A stretch of DNA of 54,159 bases, taken from the NCBI RefSeq assembly GCF_000151105.2, contig NC_015471.1, positions 1 through 54,159 of the forward strand, read 5' to 3'. Source of the DNA: Thermococcus barophilus MP. Lineage in GTDB: Archaea > Methanobacteriota_B > Thermococci > Thermococcales > Thermococcaceae. Positions 43,415 through 51,828 of this stretch are shown here, in pieces (the first letter of the stretch is position 1; the number at the start of each line of letters is the position of its first letter). Below the pieces are notes generated by a model. The model was given only the letters and a program-made list of their open reading frames with translations, did not search any database and was not told the DNA's origin. A program made the translations under genes and the position numbers.

Positions 43415-45635
43415 TTTTAGACCTCCATTTTTCTATTTCTCTTTTGATATCTTCAATCTTAGATAATGTTTCTGGCTCTAGTTCATCTTTTAAGGAGATT
43501 AAAAAATTGATGAATTTTACTAGTTGGTTATATGTCAGTTCATCATCCATATATTCTAACAAGTTTTTTTGAATGGCATACAAAGCTTCTAATAAATATC
43601 CCTTGGATATAACTAATCTTCTCCGTTCTTCATTTTGAAGAATGCATTGACGAAAAGTTATAAGATCTAAAGGCCATCCAGCTTTGTGGTTAATAGATAA
43701 GAAGTGGCGTATTATATTACGGACAGTGTTTTCACAGTCTTTTTTCCCCAGATCAATATACGATCTAACTTGATCCCCATAGTACATTAGATAATATCCG
43801 CAATTAACCTCACGTTCTTCCCAATCTTTCTCAAGAAGTCTTAAATACTCCTTGAGAATGTCTTTCCTATTAGCATGTCTAAATAATCCAACTCTTATTC
43901 CTCTAGTGATAAATTTGTTTGTTTCAGTTCTTAATTTTCCTATAAGGAAATTCTCTATATCCTCCTTTATGTCTTCTGACAAATATGGAATCAAAATGGC
44001 TAGGTAATGAGCTGTCTGTTGTTTTCCCATAATTATCTCGCTTATCTCTCTCTTTGTCTTTGGATTATTATTTATGCTTTCTAAATCGATTTTATTGTAA
44101 ATTGTTTTCAGAGAAAGAGCAACTTTCTCTATGGCATTTTTTTGAAGAGATTTTAACATATATTTAAGGAATCGCTCAATATCTGAAGAAATATGTATTT
44201 TTAAAATTTCTGTACCCTCTTTAATTTTTTCGTATTCTAGGACCTTCACAATATATTTTGCGGTATAATAATCTTGAAAGGACGTATGAATAAAAGAATA
44301 TTCATGTTCCCCTTGGCTTCGTATAAGAGAATGATTACAGATGTTGTACTTGACATCCTTTAAAGAAACATCTACTCCAAATCTATTTGTTATTTCTTTT
44401 AGTTCATCTATAGTGAAGTACGTTCTATTCTGTTTAAATAAAAAACCTGCTAAGTCTGTTAAAATTTTTTGCTTTGTGTCTATATCCAGTTTTGCGTGTT
44501 TTTGTTTTTTGTTTGTTTCATATGCTATTATATTAGTAACATAGTGGAAATACAATTGATAAATATTCCAATGTTTTAGTCTTTGAGGTTCGGATAAATA
44601 AAGATGGATAGTCATGGATAGGAGAAGAGGATATTTAGCAAGTTCAAGAATTGCCTTGTCATTTTTGAGCATATCCATAAAATCGCTAATAATTCCAGCA
44701 GGTTCATTAATTTTTTTATCCATCGTATTTTTTTCTGGAAGATTGTACAAATATTTGATATAGTTACTGACAAAAGTCTCTATTTTCTCGTAATCCATAG
44801 GCAGAATCTCGATTTTTTCGGTGATTTGATCCAATTCTGAATTTTTTACATACAACTGATACTCATTTTTTCTACACGAAATTAATAACGGACAATGTCC
44901 AAGTGCTTCGATATCTTTGTTCAGTGATGTTAAAAGTGAAGGAGGAGCTTCATCTAATCCGTCTAGTATGAAAATGATTTTTCCCTTGTTGATTCTATTC
45001 TCAAATTCCTTATATGAAAGTGGAAATTTGGGGATCTCCTCTTCAGTTAGGTATTTCCATAGAAGAGTTTTAAAAGATTTTCCATTATTGTGCTTTTCAA
45101 AAAATGAAGATATTTTCCTAATTTCAATAAATAAAGGTATAAATTCTCTGTTTTTCTTGTATTGATCTTTAACTTTACTAAATATTTTTTTTAATAAAAT
45201 ACTTTTTCCTTGTCCTGGATTACTCAAAACTAAATAACTTTTATTTTTCATTGTCATTCCATCTATTATTACCAAAACTAAGGAATCATGTCTAATCTCT
45301 TTTTTGTTAAGAAACTTCCAAGGTAAATCAACAAATACTTCATCCTTTAGAATATCCCCCACTGTTAACCCTAAGATACCGGGTACCTGTGTTTTTGTGA
45401 GATTATTGAGCATTAAATTTAGATAAGAACTCAACTTATGTTTTTTCATAGAAAGCCGGATTACGTAGATACAAAATAAAAATAATATTGATATCAAAAG
45501 GATGTACATAAATAAATTAAACATATAGCGCGATAGTTTTATTTTTAGTATATAAATAGATGAAACAGTTAGTATAAATGTTAATATCTGAGATATATCA
45601 GAGAGAGTTGATAATAATTCTTTACGTCTAGACAT
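43398..45635 (-). CDS. Membrane-anchored NACHT-type STAND NTPase
   Basis: 745 residues. Two membrane helices at about 15-35 and 38-60, a linker, then a NACHT domain: Walker A LSNPGQGKSILLKK near 135, Walker B KIIFILDGLDEAPP near 220 and LLISCRKNEYQ near 253, a helical winged part (SFIHTSFQDYYTAKYI near 450), and a C-terminal all-helical repeat region that probably senses a ligand. STAND NTPases of this type act as pathogen sensors in prokaryotes. Strong GGAGG site before the start. Confidence 0.86.
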   Translation of the reverse strand: MSRRKELLSTLSDISQILTFILTVSSIYILKIKLSRYMFNLFMYILLISILFLFCIYVIRLSMKKHKLSSYLNLMLNNLTKTQVPGILGLTVGDILKDEVFVDLPWKFLNKKEIRHDSLVLVIIDGMTMKNKSYLVLSNPGQGKSILLKKIFSKVKDQYKKNREFIPLFIEIRKISSFFEKHNNGKSFKTLLWKYLTEEEIPKFPLSYKEFENRINKGKIIFILDGLDEAPPSLLTSLNKDIEALGHCPLLISCRKNEYQLYVKNSELDQITEKIEILPMDYEKIETFVSNYIKYLYNLPEKNTMDKKINEPAGIISDFMDMLKNDKAILELAKYPLLLSMTIHLYLSEPQRLKHWNIYQLYFHYVTNIIAYETNKKQKHAKLDIDTKQKILTDLAGFLFKQNRTYFTIDELKEITNRFGVDVSLKDVKYNICNHSLIRSQGEHEYSFIHTSFQDYYTAKYIVKVLEYEKIKEGTEILKIHISSDIERFLKYMLKSLQKNAIEKVALSLKTIYNKIDLESINNNPKTKREISEIIMGKQQTAHYLAILIPYLSEDIKEDIENFLIGKLRTETNKFITRGIRVGLFRHANRKDILKEYLRLLEKDWEEREVNCGYYLMYYGDQVRSYIDLGKKDCENTVRNIIRHFLSINHKAGWPLDLITFRQCILQNEERRRLVISKGYLLEALYAIQKNLLEYMDDELTYNQLVKFINFLISLKDELEPETLSKIEDIKREIEKWRSKNGQVY

Positions 45636-46001
45636 TTTTATACCTCCCTAATGTGATATTCTAAATCCTAAACTAAAATTATGATTATAATTACAAACTA
45701 TTAAACATAAAAATTTTGGTACAATAATATCATACTTATGATCGATCTAAGACTACATTTAATTCCAGATAATTATGAAATCCTGTCAAAACCGGTCCCT
45801 AATGCAAATATTTCTTTACCCCTTCCAATTTTAGCAAAACATAAACTAAAGCAAAATATTTATAGCAAAGAAAACTAAAGCAAAAGAAGGCTAAGTAATC
45901 AATATTTACCCGGCAATGAAGGTCTCTAAATCCTATACAAAATGTTTATATTTAAAAAGTCTCATAATAAGGTAATAATATTTACCTAATGGTGAGAATA
46001 T
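45636..46001. other. Divergent intergenic region, NACHT and AbiE promoters
   Basis: It contains a 14-bp direct repeat AAACTAAAGCAAAA at 45843-45856 and 45872-45885 around a TATA-like AATATTTATAG, and the AbiE promoter. No gene seen. Confidence 0.5.
45947..45996 (+). promoter_or_regulatory. AbiE promoter with inverted-repeat operator and RBS
   Basis: TATA-like GTTTATATTTAAAAAG at about 45947-45962, inverted repeat AGGTAA-TAATAT-TTACCT at 45970-45987, then the site GGTGAG. AbiEi proteins are known to repress their own operon. Confidence 0.5.
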
Positions 46002-46775
46002 ATGAATAAAATGGAAGTCCTAACAAAGCTCTTAGAACTTGGAGAAGCATTCACAATTCAAGAAGCACTTGATCACCTTAAAATTGACAGGAATCTACTG
46101 AAGTATTATCTCAAAACTCTCTCTGAAGCAGGCTTCATAAAAAGGATTGGCAAGGGCATTTACGCTATAACACCAGATCCCAACGAACCACCTTCAGTCC
46201 ACGAATTCGTTCTTGCCTCCCTCTTCGTAAAGCCAAGTGCCATAGCCTACTGGAGTGCTCTAAATTATTACGGCTTAACGGAGCAGATCCCCAACATCAC
46301 CTTTGTGCAGACGCCAAGAAAGAGAGGTTACGAGAAAATCGTTGAATTCAACAATAGGAAGTTCAAAATAGTGACAGTAAAGCCCAGCAAGTTCTTTGGT
46401 CTGAATACAGCAAAGATTGGAAGAAGGAAAGTCAACATCACAGACCCAGAGAAGACCATAGTGGATTGCTTAGACAAGCCCAGATATTGTGGCGGAATAA
46501 TCGAGGTTGTGAAAGCCTTAAAGAATGCAAGCTTTAACCAGGAGAAGCTTTTACAGTACGCTCAAAGAATGGAAAACAAAGCAATTTTGAAGAGGCTGGG
46601 ATATATCAGTGAACGACTGGGTTTAGGGTTGGAGGAAAAAATTCAACTTTCAGATAAAGATAGAAAAAGTTTTTCACTCCTTGATCCAACGATGCCTGCC
46701 AAGGGGAAGTTTAACTACAAATGGGGACTTCTGGTAAACGTTCCCAAAGATTACTGGGAGGAGTTGGAATGGTGA
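46002..46775 (+). CDS. abiEi: AbiEi-like antitoxin/repressor
   Basis: 257 residues. N-terminal winged helix (AFTIQEALDHLKIDRNLLK, GFIKRIGKGIYAI) and the conserved AbiEi core (VLASLFVKPSAIAYWSALNY, then DPEKTIVDCLDKPRYCGG). The antitoxin of type IV AbiE systems, which counteracts the nucleotidyltransferase toxin encoded directly downstream. GGTGAG site five bases before the start. Confidence 0.9.
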   Translation: MNKMEVLTKLLELGEAFTIQEALDHLKIDRNLLKYYLKTLSEAGFIKRIGKGIYAITPDPNEPPSVHEFVLASLFVKPSAIAYWSALNYYGLTEQIPNITFVQTPRKRGYEKIVEFNNRKFKIVTVKPSKFFGLNTAKIGRRKVNITDPEKTIVDCLDKPRYCGGIIEVVKALKNASFNQEKLLQYAQRMENKAILKRLGYISERLGLGLEEKIQLSDKDRKSFSLLDPTMPAKGKFNYKWGLLVNVPKDYWEELEW

Positions 46776-47596
46776 TTGATGAAATCAAAAGGAAAAGCTT
46801 TGAATTAGGTTTGCCAATCTCAACAATTGAAAAAGATTATGTAATCGGCTGGATTCTTTACGGAGTCTGGAGGAGCGGACTCTGGAAGGACTTGGCATTT
46901 AAAGGTGGAACATGCCTGAAGAAAGCTTACTTCAGCGATTACCGCTTTTCTGAAGATTTGGACTACACTTTGACTGGGAAAGTTAGTGAAGACAAGCTTA
47001 AGGAGAGACTTGAAAGAATGCTGGAGTTCGCAAACGCTGGCCCAGTGGAGTTTTTGGGATTGGAATTTGAGCTCCGCTATGGAGTCAGGAACTTTGAAGG
47101 AGAACTGCTGGGGTTTGAAGTTAAGATCCCGTTCAGACTTGTTAGGAGAACTGGAACCCCATCAAAGATAAAGATGGACATCACGTTGGAAAAATATGAG
47201 AAGATTGTACTCCCGTTGCAGGAGAAGGAGTTACTTCATGAATATTCTGATGCAGACAAGTTTTCACTGGTAAGGCTGAAATCCTATAGTTTGGAGGAAA
47301 TTTTTACCGAGAAAGTTCGCTCGCTCTTCCAGAGAACAAGACCAAGAGATTTGTATGATGTGTGGAAATTAAAGGATATCATCGAATTAGAGACTGCTTT
47401 TAGCATTCTTCCCGAAAAGTTCAGACTTAAGAATGTCCAGTTTGAGCTGGAAATCTTTAAAGAACGTAGAATCTATTATGAGAGAGCTTGGGAGAGAAGT
47501 TTAGCCCATCAAATAAACCCACTCCCAGAATTTGATAAAGTCTGGAATGATGTTCTAAAATTCTTGGAGGAACTCAAGGAGAGTGTTAAGCTATGA
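46769..47596 (+). CDS. abiEii: AbiEii-like nucleotidyltransferase toxin
   Basis: 275 residues. FKGGTCLKKAYFSDYRFSED then LDYTL: the GG(S/T)...SEDLD signature of the DUF1814/AbiEii family, followed by SLEEIFTEKVRSLFQRTRPR and DLYDVWKL. It overlaps AbiEi by 7 bp with GGAGG seven bases before the ATG. The start of the ORF at 46721 is not credible because the site is further in. Confidence 0.9.
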   Translation: MVIDEIKRKSFELGLPISTIEKDYVIGWILYGVWRSGLWKDLAFKGGTCLKKAYFSDYRFSEDLDYTLTGKVSEDKLKERLERMLEFANAGPVEFLGLEFELRYGVRNFEGELLGFEVKIPFRLVRRTGTPSKIKMDITLEKYEKIVLPLQEKELLHEYSDADKFSLVRLKSYSLEEIFTEKVRSLFQRTRPRDLYDVWKLKDIIELETAFSILPEKFRLKNVQFELEIFKERRIYYERAWERSLAHQINPLPEFDKVWNDVLKFLEELKESVKL

Positions 47597-48296
47597 GAAT
47601 TAAAGCTGTTGTTTATTCCCGTGTGAGTACTGAGGAGCAAAATCCAAAGGCTCAACTTGAAGTGGTCCTACAATACGCCCAGGAGAGGGGTTATGGGGTT
47701 GTAAAAATTTTTGAGGAACATATTAGTGGGAGCACAGACCCACTGGAGAGACCAGTTTTTAAGAGCTTCTAAAATTCGTGAAAGAGAATGACATTGGGGT
47801 TATTATTCTATATGATCTCACCAGATTTACAGGGCTGCAAGCCCTACCACAGCCCTCAACAAGCTCAGACAGATTATGGATGAGTATGAAGTGTTTTTGA
47901 CTTGCAAGAGAGCCTGAAATAGAGGATCCGCTCTTTCGAGAATTCTGGATGTTTGTCAAGAGCTGGTTTGCCAGCTATGAGCGTTTGCAGATTAGTTTGA
48001 GGACAAAGTACGGCCTGATGAGGCTTAAGAAGGAGGGGAAGCTTTACCACAAGCCCTCAATTGTTCACTATTATGCTGCCTGGCTTTATGATAAGGACTT
48101 TAGTGAGCTTACTAAAGAGGAACTTGAGAGTGCAAGAAAGCAGTTAGTAAAGATTGTAAAGAAGTACTGGGATAATCCTGCCGTAAAGAAGACAAAGATT
48201 GGGGAGTTGCTAAGGCAGAATGAATTAAGAGAGATGTACATAAGATTCCCAAAGGCTCCAGACAGTTATTTTACTTGGAGACGGCTCTTGAAATAA
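47593..48296 (+). pseudogene. Degraded serine recombinase
   Basis: Starts intact, MRIKAVVYSRVSTEEQNPKA, then KIFEEHISGSTDPLERPVF (resolvase domain, Ser in YSRVS), but a one-base loss near 47760 shifts the frame (ELLKFVKENDIGVII, then LYDLTRF continue in another). Further frameshifts occur before 47900 (NKLRQIMDEYEVFLT, then PEIEDPLFREFWMF). The C-terminal end runs to 48296 (ERLQISLRTKYGLMRLK, then GKLYHKPS). At least three lesions. It overlaps abiEii as ATGA. Confidence 0.75.
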
Positions 48297-48330
48297 TTTT
48301 GTTACTAAATTTTTTATTATTTTGTATACT

Positions 48331-49146
48331 CTAGAGTCCAAGATCCCAAGAGATTTTTTGAATTAAGGACTCACCTAAGTTCCCTTTCCTGTAATGCTCC
48401 AAATATAAAGGTATAAATCCAGTCCTTAATATAGAAACAGCTTCTTTTTTTCTTAACTTAGGACGAACATATTTTATAAATAGACATCTCGATTCTTTAT
48501 ACCCACGTAAAGCATTGAGTACTATATTTGAAATATAATCCGCAACTTGAATCCCAAAAGAATATGTAGAAACTTCAAATGCTATTGAATCCTTTATGTG
48601 AGAGTATTTTTCTACGAACTCTCCTCTAAGAAATATTTCGCTATAAAACCTAGATAATGGTTTTAGAAAAGCCACATCATATAATATAATCCCTCTTTTC
48701 CCTTGTTCTTTTAGTTCATCCTCAATTCGTAACATTATTGTTTGAAGGAAATCTCTCTCTATATCCCTTTGATTTTTAAAAACCCTTTCAAAAAAATATG
48801 TCCATACTACAATGATAACAGAACTTCTTGGTATTAGTTTAAGACTCTTCTCAAGAAATTCCATATAGTATTCATACCCCTTCTTACTATCCACAAGGTA
48901 TTTTTTAAGCCTCTTATTACATCTTTTTTCTAAGTTAGGGCTATTCTTTTCCTGACATATTTTCAAAAACCATATGTCAGAAGTCTTTAACTCTTCATCT
49001 TTTGGAATCCCATATTCTTCTTTTAAAGATAGAAACTCATTAGAGGCTTCAAAATATTCTTTTTCCGGAATCACAACAACACTTCTTAGGTAATAATTCC
49101 CAACTCCAATCCTCCCAGCTTCATCTGAAAAAATAAACTCTACCAT
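48331..49146 (-). CDS. DUF3800-like protein
   Basis: 271 residues. FIFSDEAGR at the start (acidic first strand), a middle with the strand GIILYDVAF, and SIAFEVSTYSFGIQVADYIS at about 205, the SxxxxxIQxADxi signature of DUF3800, an RNase H-like fold. The family turns up in defence islands. Start at 49146 with GGTGG five bases upstream. Third gene of the RHH/nuclease/DUF3800 operon, 34 bp after the nuclease. Confidence 0.8.
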   Translation of the reverse strand: MVEFIFSDEAGRIGVGNYYLRSVVVIPEKEYFEASNEFLSLKEEYGIPKDEELKTSDIWFLKICQEKNSPNLEKRCNKRLKKYLVDSKKGYEYYMEFLEKSLKLIPRSSVIIVVWTYFFERVFKNQRDIERDFLQTIMLRIEDELKEQGKRGIILYDVAFLKPLSRFYSEIFLRGEFVEKYSHIKDSIAFEVSTYSFGIQVADYISNIVLNALRGYKESRCLFIKYVRPKLRKKEAVSILRTGFIPLYLEHYRKGNLGESLIQKISWDLGL

Positions 49147-49180
49147 GAGTCCCACCAGAGATCTAGATGATCTTCTAAAC

Positions 49181-49510
49181 TTAACAATAAACCTTTCTTA
49201 TCCTAATGTTTCTTTTTTTAGCCTCCTTTTTTGCAGGCTTTGTTAAGGAGACTCGGGGACCAATTACAAGAACTGGTTTGCCTTTTATTGACCTTGCAAC
49301 TTCTGCTAATTTTCTAATAACTGATGATGTCACTACTTGTTTACCTGCTTTAGTCTCTATAACTAACTTTTTTTGACGTTTTTTCTTTGCTATGATATCT
49401 ATTTCTGTTCCATTTTTCACTTTATTTCTCTCTATAAAATAACCAGCCCGTTTATATCTGCTTGCAATTTTTTTCTCAAACCCAGATCCTTTACCTCTAT
49501 TTCGTGGCAT
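49181..49510 (-). CDS. Small PD-(D/E)xK nuclease (YraN/Hjc-like)
   Basis: 109 residues. GFEKKIASRYKRAGYFIER, GTEIDIIAKKK, KLVIETKAGKQVV (E...D...ExK) is a full restriction-endonuclease-like core close to YraN/Hjc-type nucleases. The tail is Lys-rich. Start at 49510 with GGAGG upstream. It follows the RHH gene by 25 bp and precedes DUF3800. Confidence 0.82.
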   Translation of the reverse strand: MPRNRGKGSGFEKKIASRYKRAGYFIERNKVKNGTEIDIIAKKKRQKKLVIETKAGKQVVTSSVIRKLAEVARSIKGKPVLVIGPRVSLTKPAKKEAKKRNIRIRKVYC

Positions 49511-49535
49511 ATCCTCCCCCTCCATTTTTAGTTAG

Positions 49536-49895
49536 TTAAATGTAATACAAATTCCTCTCCAACTTTCTCTGTATTTTTTTAATTTTCTTCTTTAATATCC
49601 TAATTTCATCCAAGGAAAGGCCAGATAATCGAATTAATTCAACCACGTCAGAACTTTCAGCCTTTTCTATTAATTCATCAATGTATTCATCTAAAGGAAC
49701 ACCTTTCTCCGAAGCTTCTTTTGCAACTTTTTCATAAATCTCAACTGAATCCACTAGATCCCAAAGAAGAAGATATAAGGCTTCACGAATAATTTCACTT
49801 CTTGTGGCGTATAACCCTTTCTCCACCAAGACATCTAATAACTCCACTAGTTCTGGAGGCAAAGAGATAGAAAGTTTTTTAAATATTGAGGGCAT
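49536..49895 (-). CDS. Ribbon-helix-helix regulator/antitoxin
   Basis: 119 residues. SIFKKLSISLPPELVELLDV, then YATRSEIIREALYLLLW is a CopG/NikR-like RHH DNA-binding domain. The C-terminal acidic helices could bind a partner. First gene of a three-gene operon, so it is the likely regulator or antitoxin of the nuclease and DUF3800 protein. Two ATACCTTAG repeats flank its TATA box. Confidence 0.85.
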   Translation of the reverse strand: MPSIFKKLSISLPPELVELLDVLVEKGLYATRSEIIREALYLLLWDLVDSVEIYEKVAKEASEKGVPLDEYIDELIEKAESSDVVELIRLSGLSLDEIRILKKKIKKIQRKLERNLYYI

Positions 49896-49913
49896 TTTAT
49901 TCTCACCCTAATA

Positions 49914-49975
49914 ATACCTTAGTAGTATTTAACTATTTAAATTTTTCGGTTTAGATATACATACCTTAGGTATCA
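49914..49975 (-). promoter_or_regulatory. Operator flanking the RHH/nuclease/DUF3800 promoter
   Basis: ATACCTTAG at 49914-49922 and 49961-49969; the second forms the near-palindrome ATACCTTAGGTAT. The TATA-like ATTTAAAT lies between (49935-49942). Typical of an RHH autoregulatory site. Confidence 0.55.
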
Positions 49976-50135
49976 CCTTTCAAAGCCATTTAGTAACATT
50001 ACCAAAGAGGTCAGTTAAACAGAGAATAAATTCTTACAAAATCGTGCCAAAAGGCAACTAGAGAGACAAATCTGTGAACAAATACCAGAAATTTAAACTA
50101 AACGCCCCATTGCTTGTCCTGATAGTATAAATAAC

Positions 50136-50166
50136 GTGCAACACAAACCATTTAAACAGTGCAACG
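50136..50166 (+). promoter_or_regulatory. GTGCAAC operators flanking the 50205 gene promoter
   Basis: GTGCAACA at 50136-50143 and GTGCAACG at 50159-50166 (23-bp step) on each side of TTTAAA (50151-50156). The same motif recurs inverted at 50979-51034. Confidence 0.6.
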
Positions 50167-50204
50167 TTAAATCTTAATGAAGACAACACAAAAAGGTGGG
50201 AAAA

Positions 50205-50654
50205 ATGTTTGAATCTATCCTCAAAAAGCTCCACAGAACAAATGCCCCTATTACTGGCAAATCTAAAATACCAGCCGCTGGAGTCAAAGCCTTTGAAGCA
50301 ATCCTCAAATCCAAGGGACTTAAAGAAGGAAGTGAGGCAGTTAAAATAGCGCTCTCTGAGTTTTCAAAATACAACAACGAAAATGAAGAAACATTTCAAG
50401 AGTTCAAGAAAATACTAGAGAGGGAGTTTTCAGGGCTTAGGGGGGCGAGAATAATCAAGGCTAAAGCTAAAGCCCTAAAAGAGCTCTGGGAAGCTGAAGC
50501 CAAAGCACTTTTCGGTCCAGTAAGAAGAACTAAATGGATCTCCATTAGAGTCACGGAAGAAGAATATAATAAAATCCTTGAAGAGGCAAACAAAGAAGGT
50601 TTGGATGTATCAAACTACATACGGAAAAAGCTCGGACTCAGTTATGAAGTCTAA
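50205..50654 (+). CDS. DNA-binding protein with C-terminal RHH-like domain
   Basis: 149 residues. Lys-rich helical N-terminal and middle part, then TKWISIRVTEEEYNKILEE followed by DVSNYIRKKLGL, an RHH/mobilisation-protein-like fold at about 110-145. It may be a plasmid-type copy or promoter regulator, and it is the obvious candidate to bind the GTGCAAC sites. The ATG at 50205 has GGTGG five bases upstream; a GTG at 50196 is less likely. Confidence 0.78.
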   Translation: MFESILKKLHRTNAPITGKSKIPAAGVKAFEAILKSKGLKEGSEAVKIALSEFSKYNNENEETFQEFKKILEREFSGLRGARIIKAKAKALKELWEAEAKALFGPVRRTKWISIRVTEEEYNKILEEANKEGLDVSNYIRKKLGLSYEV

Positions 50655-50707
50655 TTTTTCTTTTGTTCTCCTTTTTCAACGCCTCTTTTATAGTGTGCAA
50701 TTGTTAA

Positions 50708-50792
50708 GGAGCTACTTCGGGCAAAGCCCGAGGCGGGTTAAAACCCACCGTATTCCGCTGCGCGCGGGAGGCAAGCCCCCCGTGCTCGCTCC
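50708..50792 (+). ncRNA. GC-rich multi-hairpin element, candidate structured RNA
   Basis: Closed by GGAGC (50708-50712) and GCTCC (50788-50792). Inside are three hairpins: TTCGGGC-AAA-GCCCGAG, GGGTT-AAAACCC, and CGGGAGGC-AA-GCCCCCCG (one mismatch). The segment is strongly GC-rich in an AT-rich region. A TATA box (CTTTTATAG, about 50685-50693) lies about 25 bases before the predicted 5' end. Either a transcribed ncRNA or the structured end of an IS200/IS605-type element; no transposase is adjacent. Confidence 0.5.
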
Positions 50793-50928
50793 ATAAGGAA
50801 GTTAAATCAGTGGGTATCTTCACTCATTCAGTTTTAGAGCTTCCCTAAGCTTGGCACCATTTCAAAAATACCAGCTCTTGTGAGAGAACCTGCTCCATAC
50901 TCTCAACGAGGTTAATGTTCAAGATTTC

Positions 50929-50949
50929 GAATTGCATTAAATGCAACTC
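50929..50949. repeat. Short palindromic element, copy 4
   Basis: GAATTGCATTAAATGCAACT then C, preceded by ATTTC. Arms of 7-8 bp with two changes from the copy at 15131. Confidence 0.5.
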
Positions 50950-50978
50950 AAACTTTTCTCAACTAAACTTTGCCTTTA

Positions 50979-51034
50979 TGTTGCACGAAAAATCAATTTA
51001 ATGTTGCACCAAAAAACTTATAAATGTGTTGCAC
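50979..51034 (+). promoter_or_regulatory. Inverted GTGCAAC operators at the 51074 gene promoter
   Basis: TGTTGCAC at 50979-50986, 51002-51009 (23-bp step) and 51027-51034, with the TATA box CTTATAAAT (about 51016-51024) between the second and third. Confidence 0.6.
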
Positions 51035-51073
51035 ACATAGGGTATTTTGAGAACCTTTGCGGAGGCCTGCCAA

Positions 51074-51568
51074 ATGGAAGTTGTCCAAACCCAAATTGTT
51101 GGATTTTTGAAGCCTGCCATGAAAAGCCCAACAGAAGAGCCCAAAGTTGAGTTTAGAACAGCCCTGGAATTTGAAGCCATTGCAGAAAGGAAGAGAAGAG
51201 CTTTTGAGAAGTGGCACCCCATAATAAAGAAGACTGAGTTTTTAGTTATTAGGGAACACCTTCGGGCAAAGGATGTGTATGGAAAGGATTACATTGAAAA
51301 GGTTTTGAACGTGCAGTTTTTGGCTGAAATTCTGGAAAACTACAAGGTCAAAGCCCAAATTATAATCTATGAGGCTTATTTTGAGGTCAAATTCTTCCAC
51401 CACCTTAGTAAGGTCAAGTACAGAAAGATAGTGCAGGAGATCAACAGGGTTACACTCCAGGAGCTCAATGAAAGGGCCCAATGGGACAAGAAAGAGAAAG
51501 TCCTCAAGGTGCCGAGAGTTAAGGAGAAACCCATTGACGAGCTGATGGAAGTTGAAATTGACTTTTGA
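51074..51568 (+). CDS. Hypothetical protein
   Basis: 164 residues, unknown. Mixed alpha/beta, Lys/Glu-rich (KKTEFLVIREHLRAKDV, VKAQIIIYEAYFEVKFFHH). The ATG at 51074 was chosen for the GGAGG eight bases upstream. Followed at a short distance by the zinc-ribbon gene. Confidence 0.7.
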   Translation: MEVVQTQIVGFLKPAMKSPTEEPKVEFRTALEFEAIAERKRRAFEKWHPIIKKTEFLVIREHLRAKDVYGKDYIEKVLNVQFLAEILENYKVKAQIIIYEAYFEVKFFHHLSKVKYRKIVQEINRVTLQELNERAQWDKKEKVLKVPRVKEKPIDELMEVEIDF

Positions 51569-51597
51569 TTCTTTTTCACTTTTTGGAGGGGCTTGAG

Positions 51598-51828
51598 ATG
51601 AAGGAGTTGAGATGTGCAATTTGTGGCCAAGAAATAACTCACAATGAAGTGGGCTTTATTTTCAAAGATGGGGAAGTTATGTGTGTTTACTGTTTGGACG
51701 AGGCTCTTTTGGAGATCCAAGACGAAGAAATTCCCCCAGAGGAAGTTAATCATATGATTAGAGAATTTTTGAAGAGCTTACAGCTTCCTAAGCTTCCAGA
51801 AAAGGCTTTCAAGGTGGTGAGGGCATGA
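51598..51828 (+). CDS. Small zinc-binding protein
   Basis: 76 residues. CAICGQEI near 5 and CVYCLDEA near 32 form a CxxC...CxxC zinc site with a beta-hairpin between. An acidic helical tail. GGAGGGG site six bases before the ATG at 51598. It overlaps the next gene by 4 bp as ATGA. Confidence 0.78.
   Translation: MKELRCAICGQEITHNEVGFIFKDGEVMCVYCLDEALLEIQDEEIPPEEVNHMIREFLKSLQLPKLPEKAFKVVRA

Noticed and set aside
50708-50792. tRNA or tRNA-like gene
   Set aside because: No anticodon/T-loop pattern, wrong stem lengths, and no CCA-type acceptor end.
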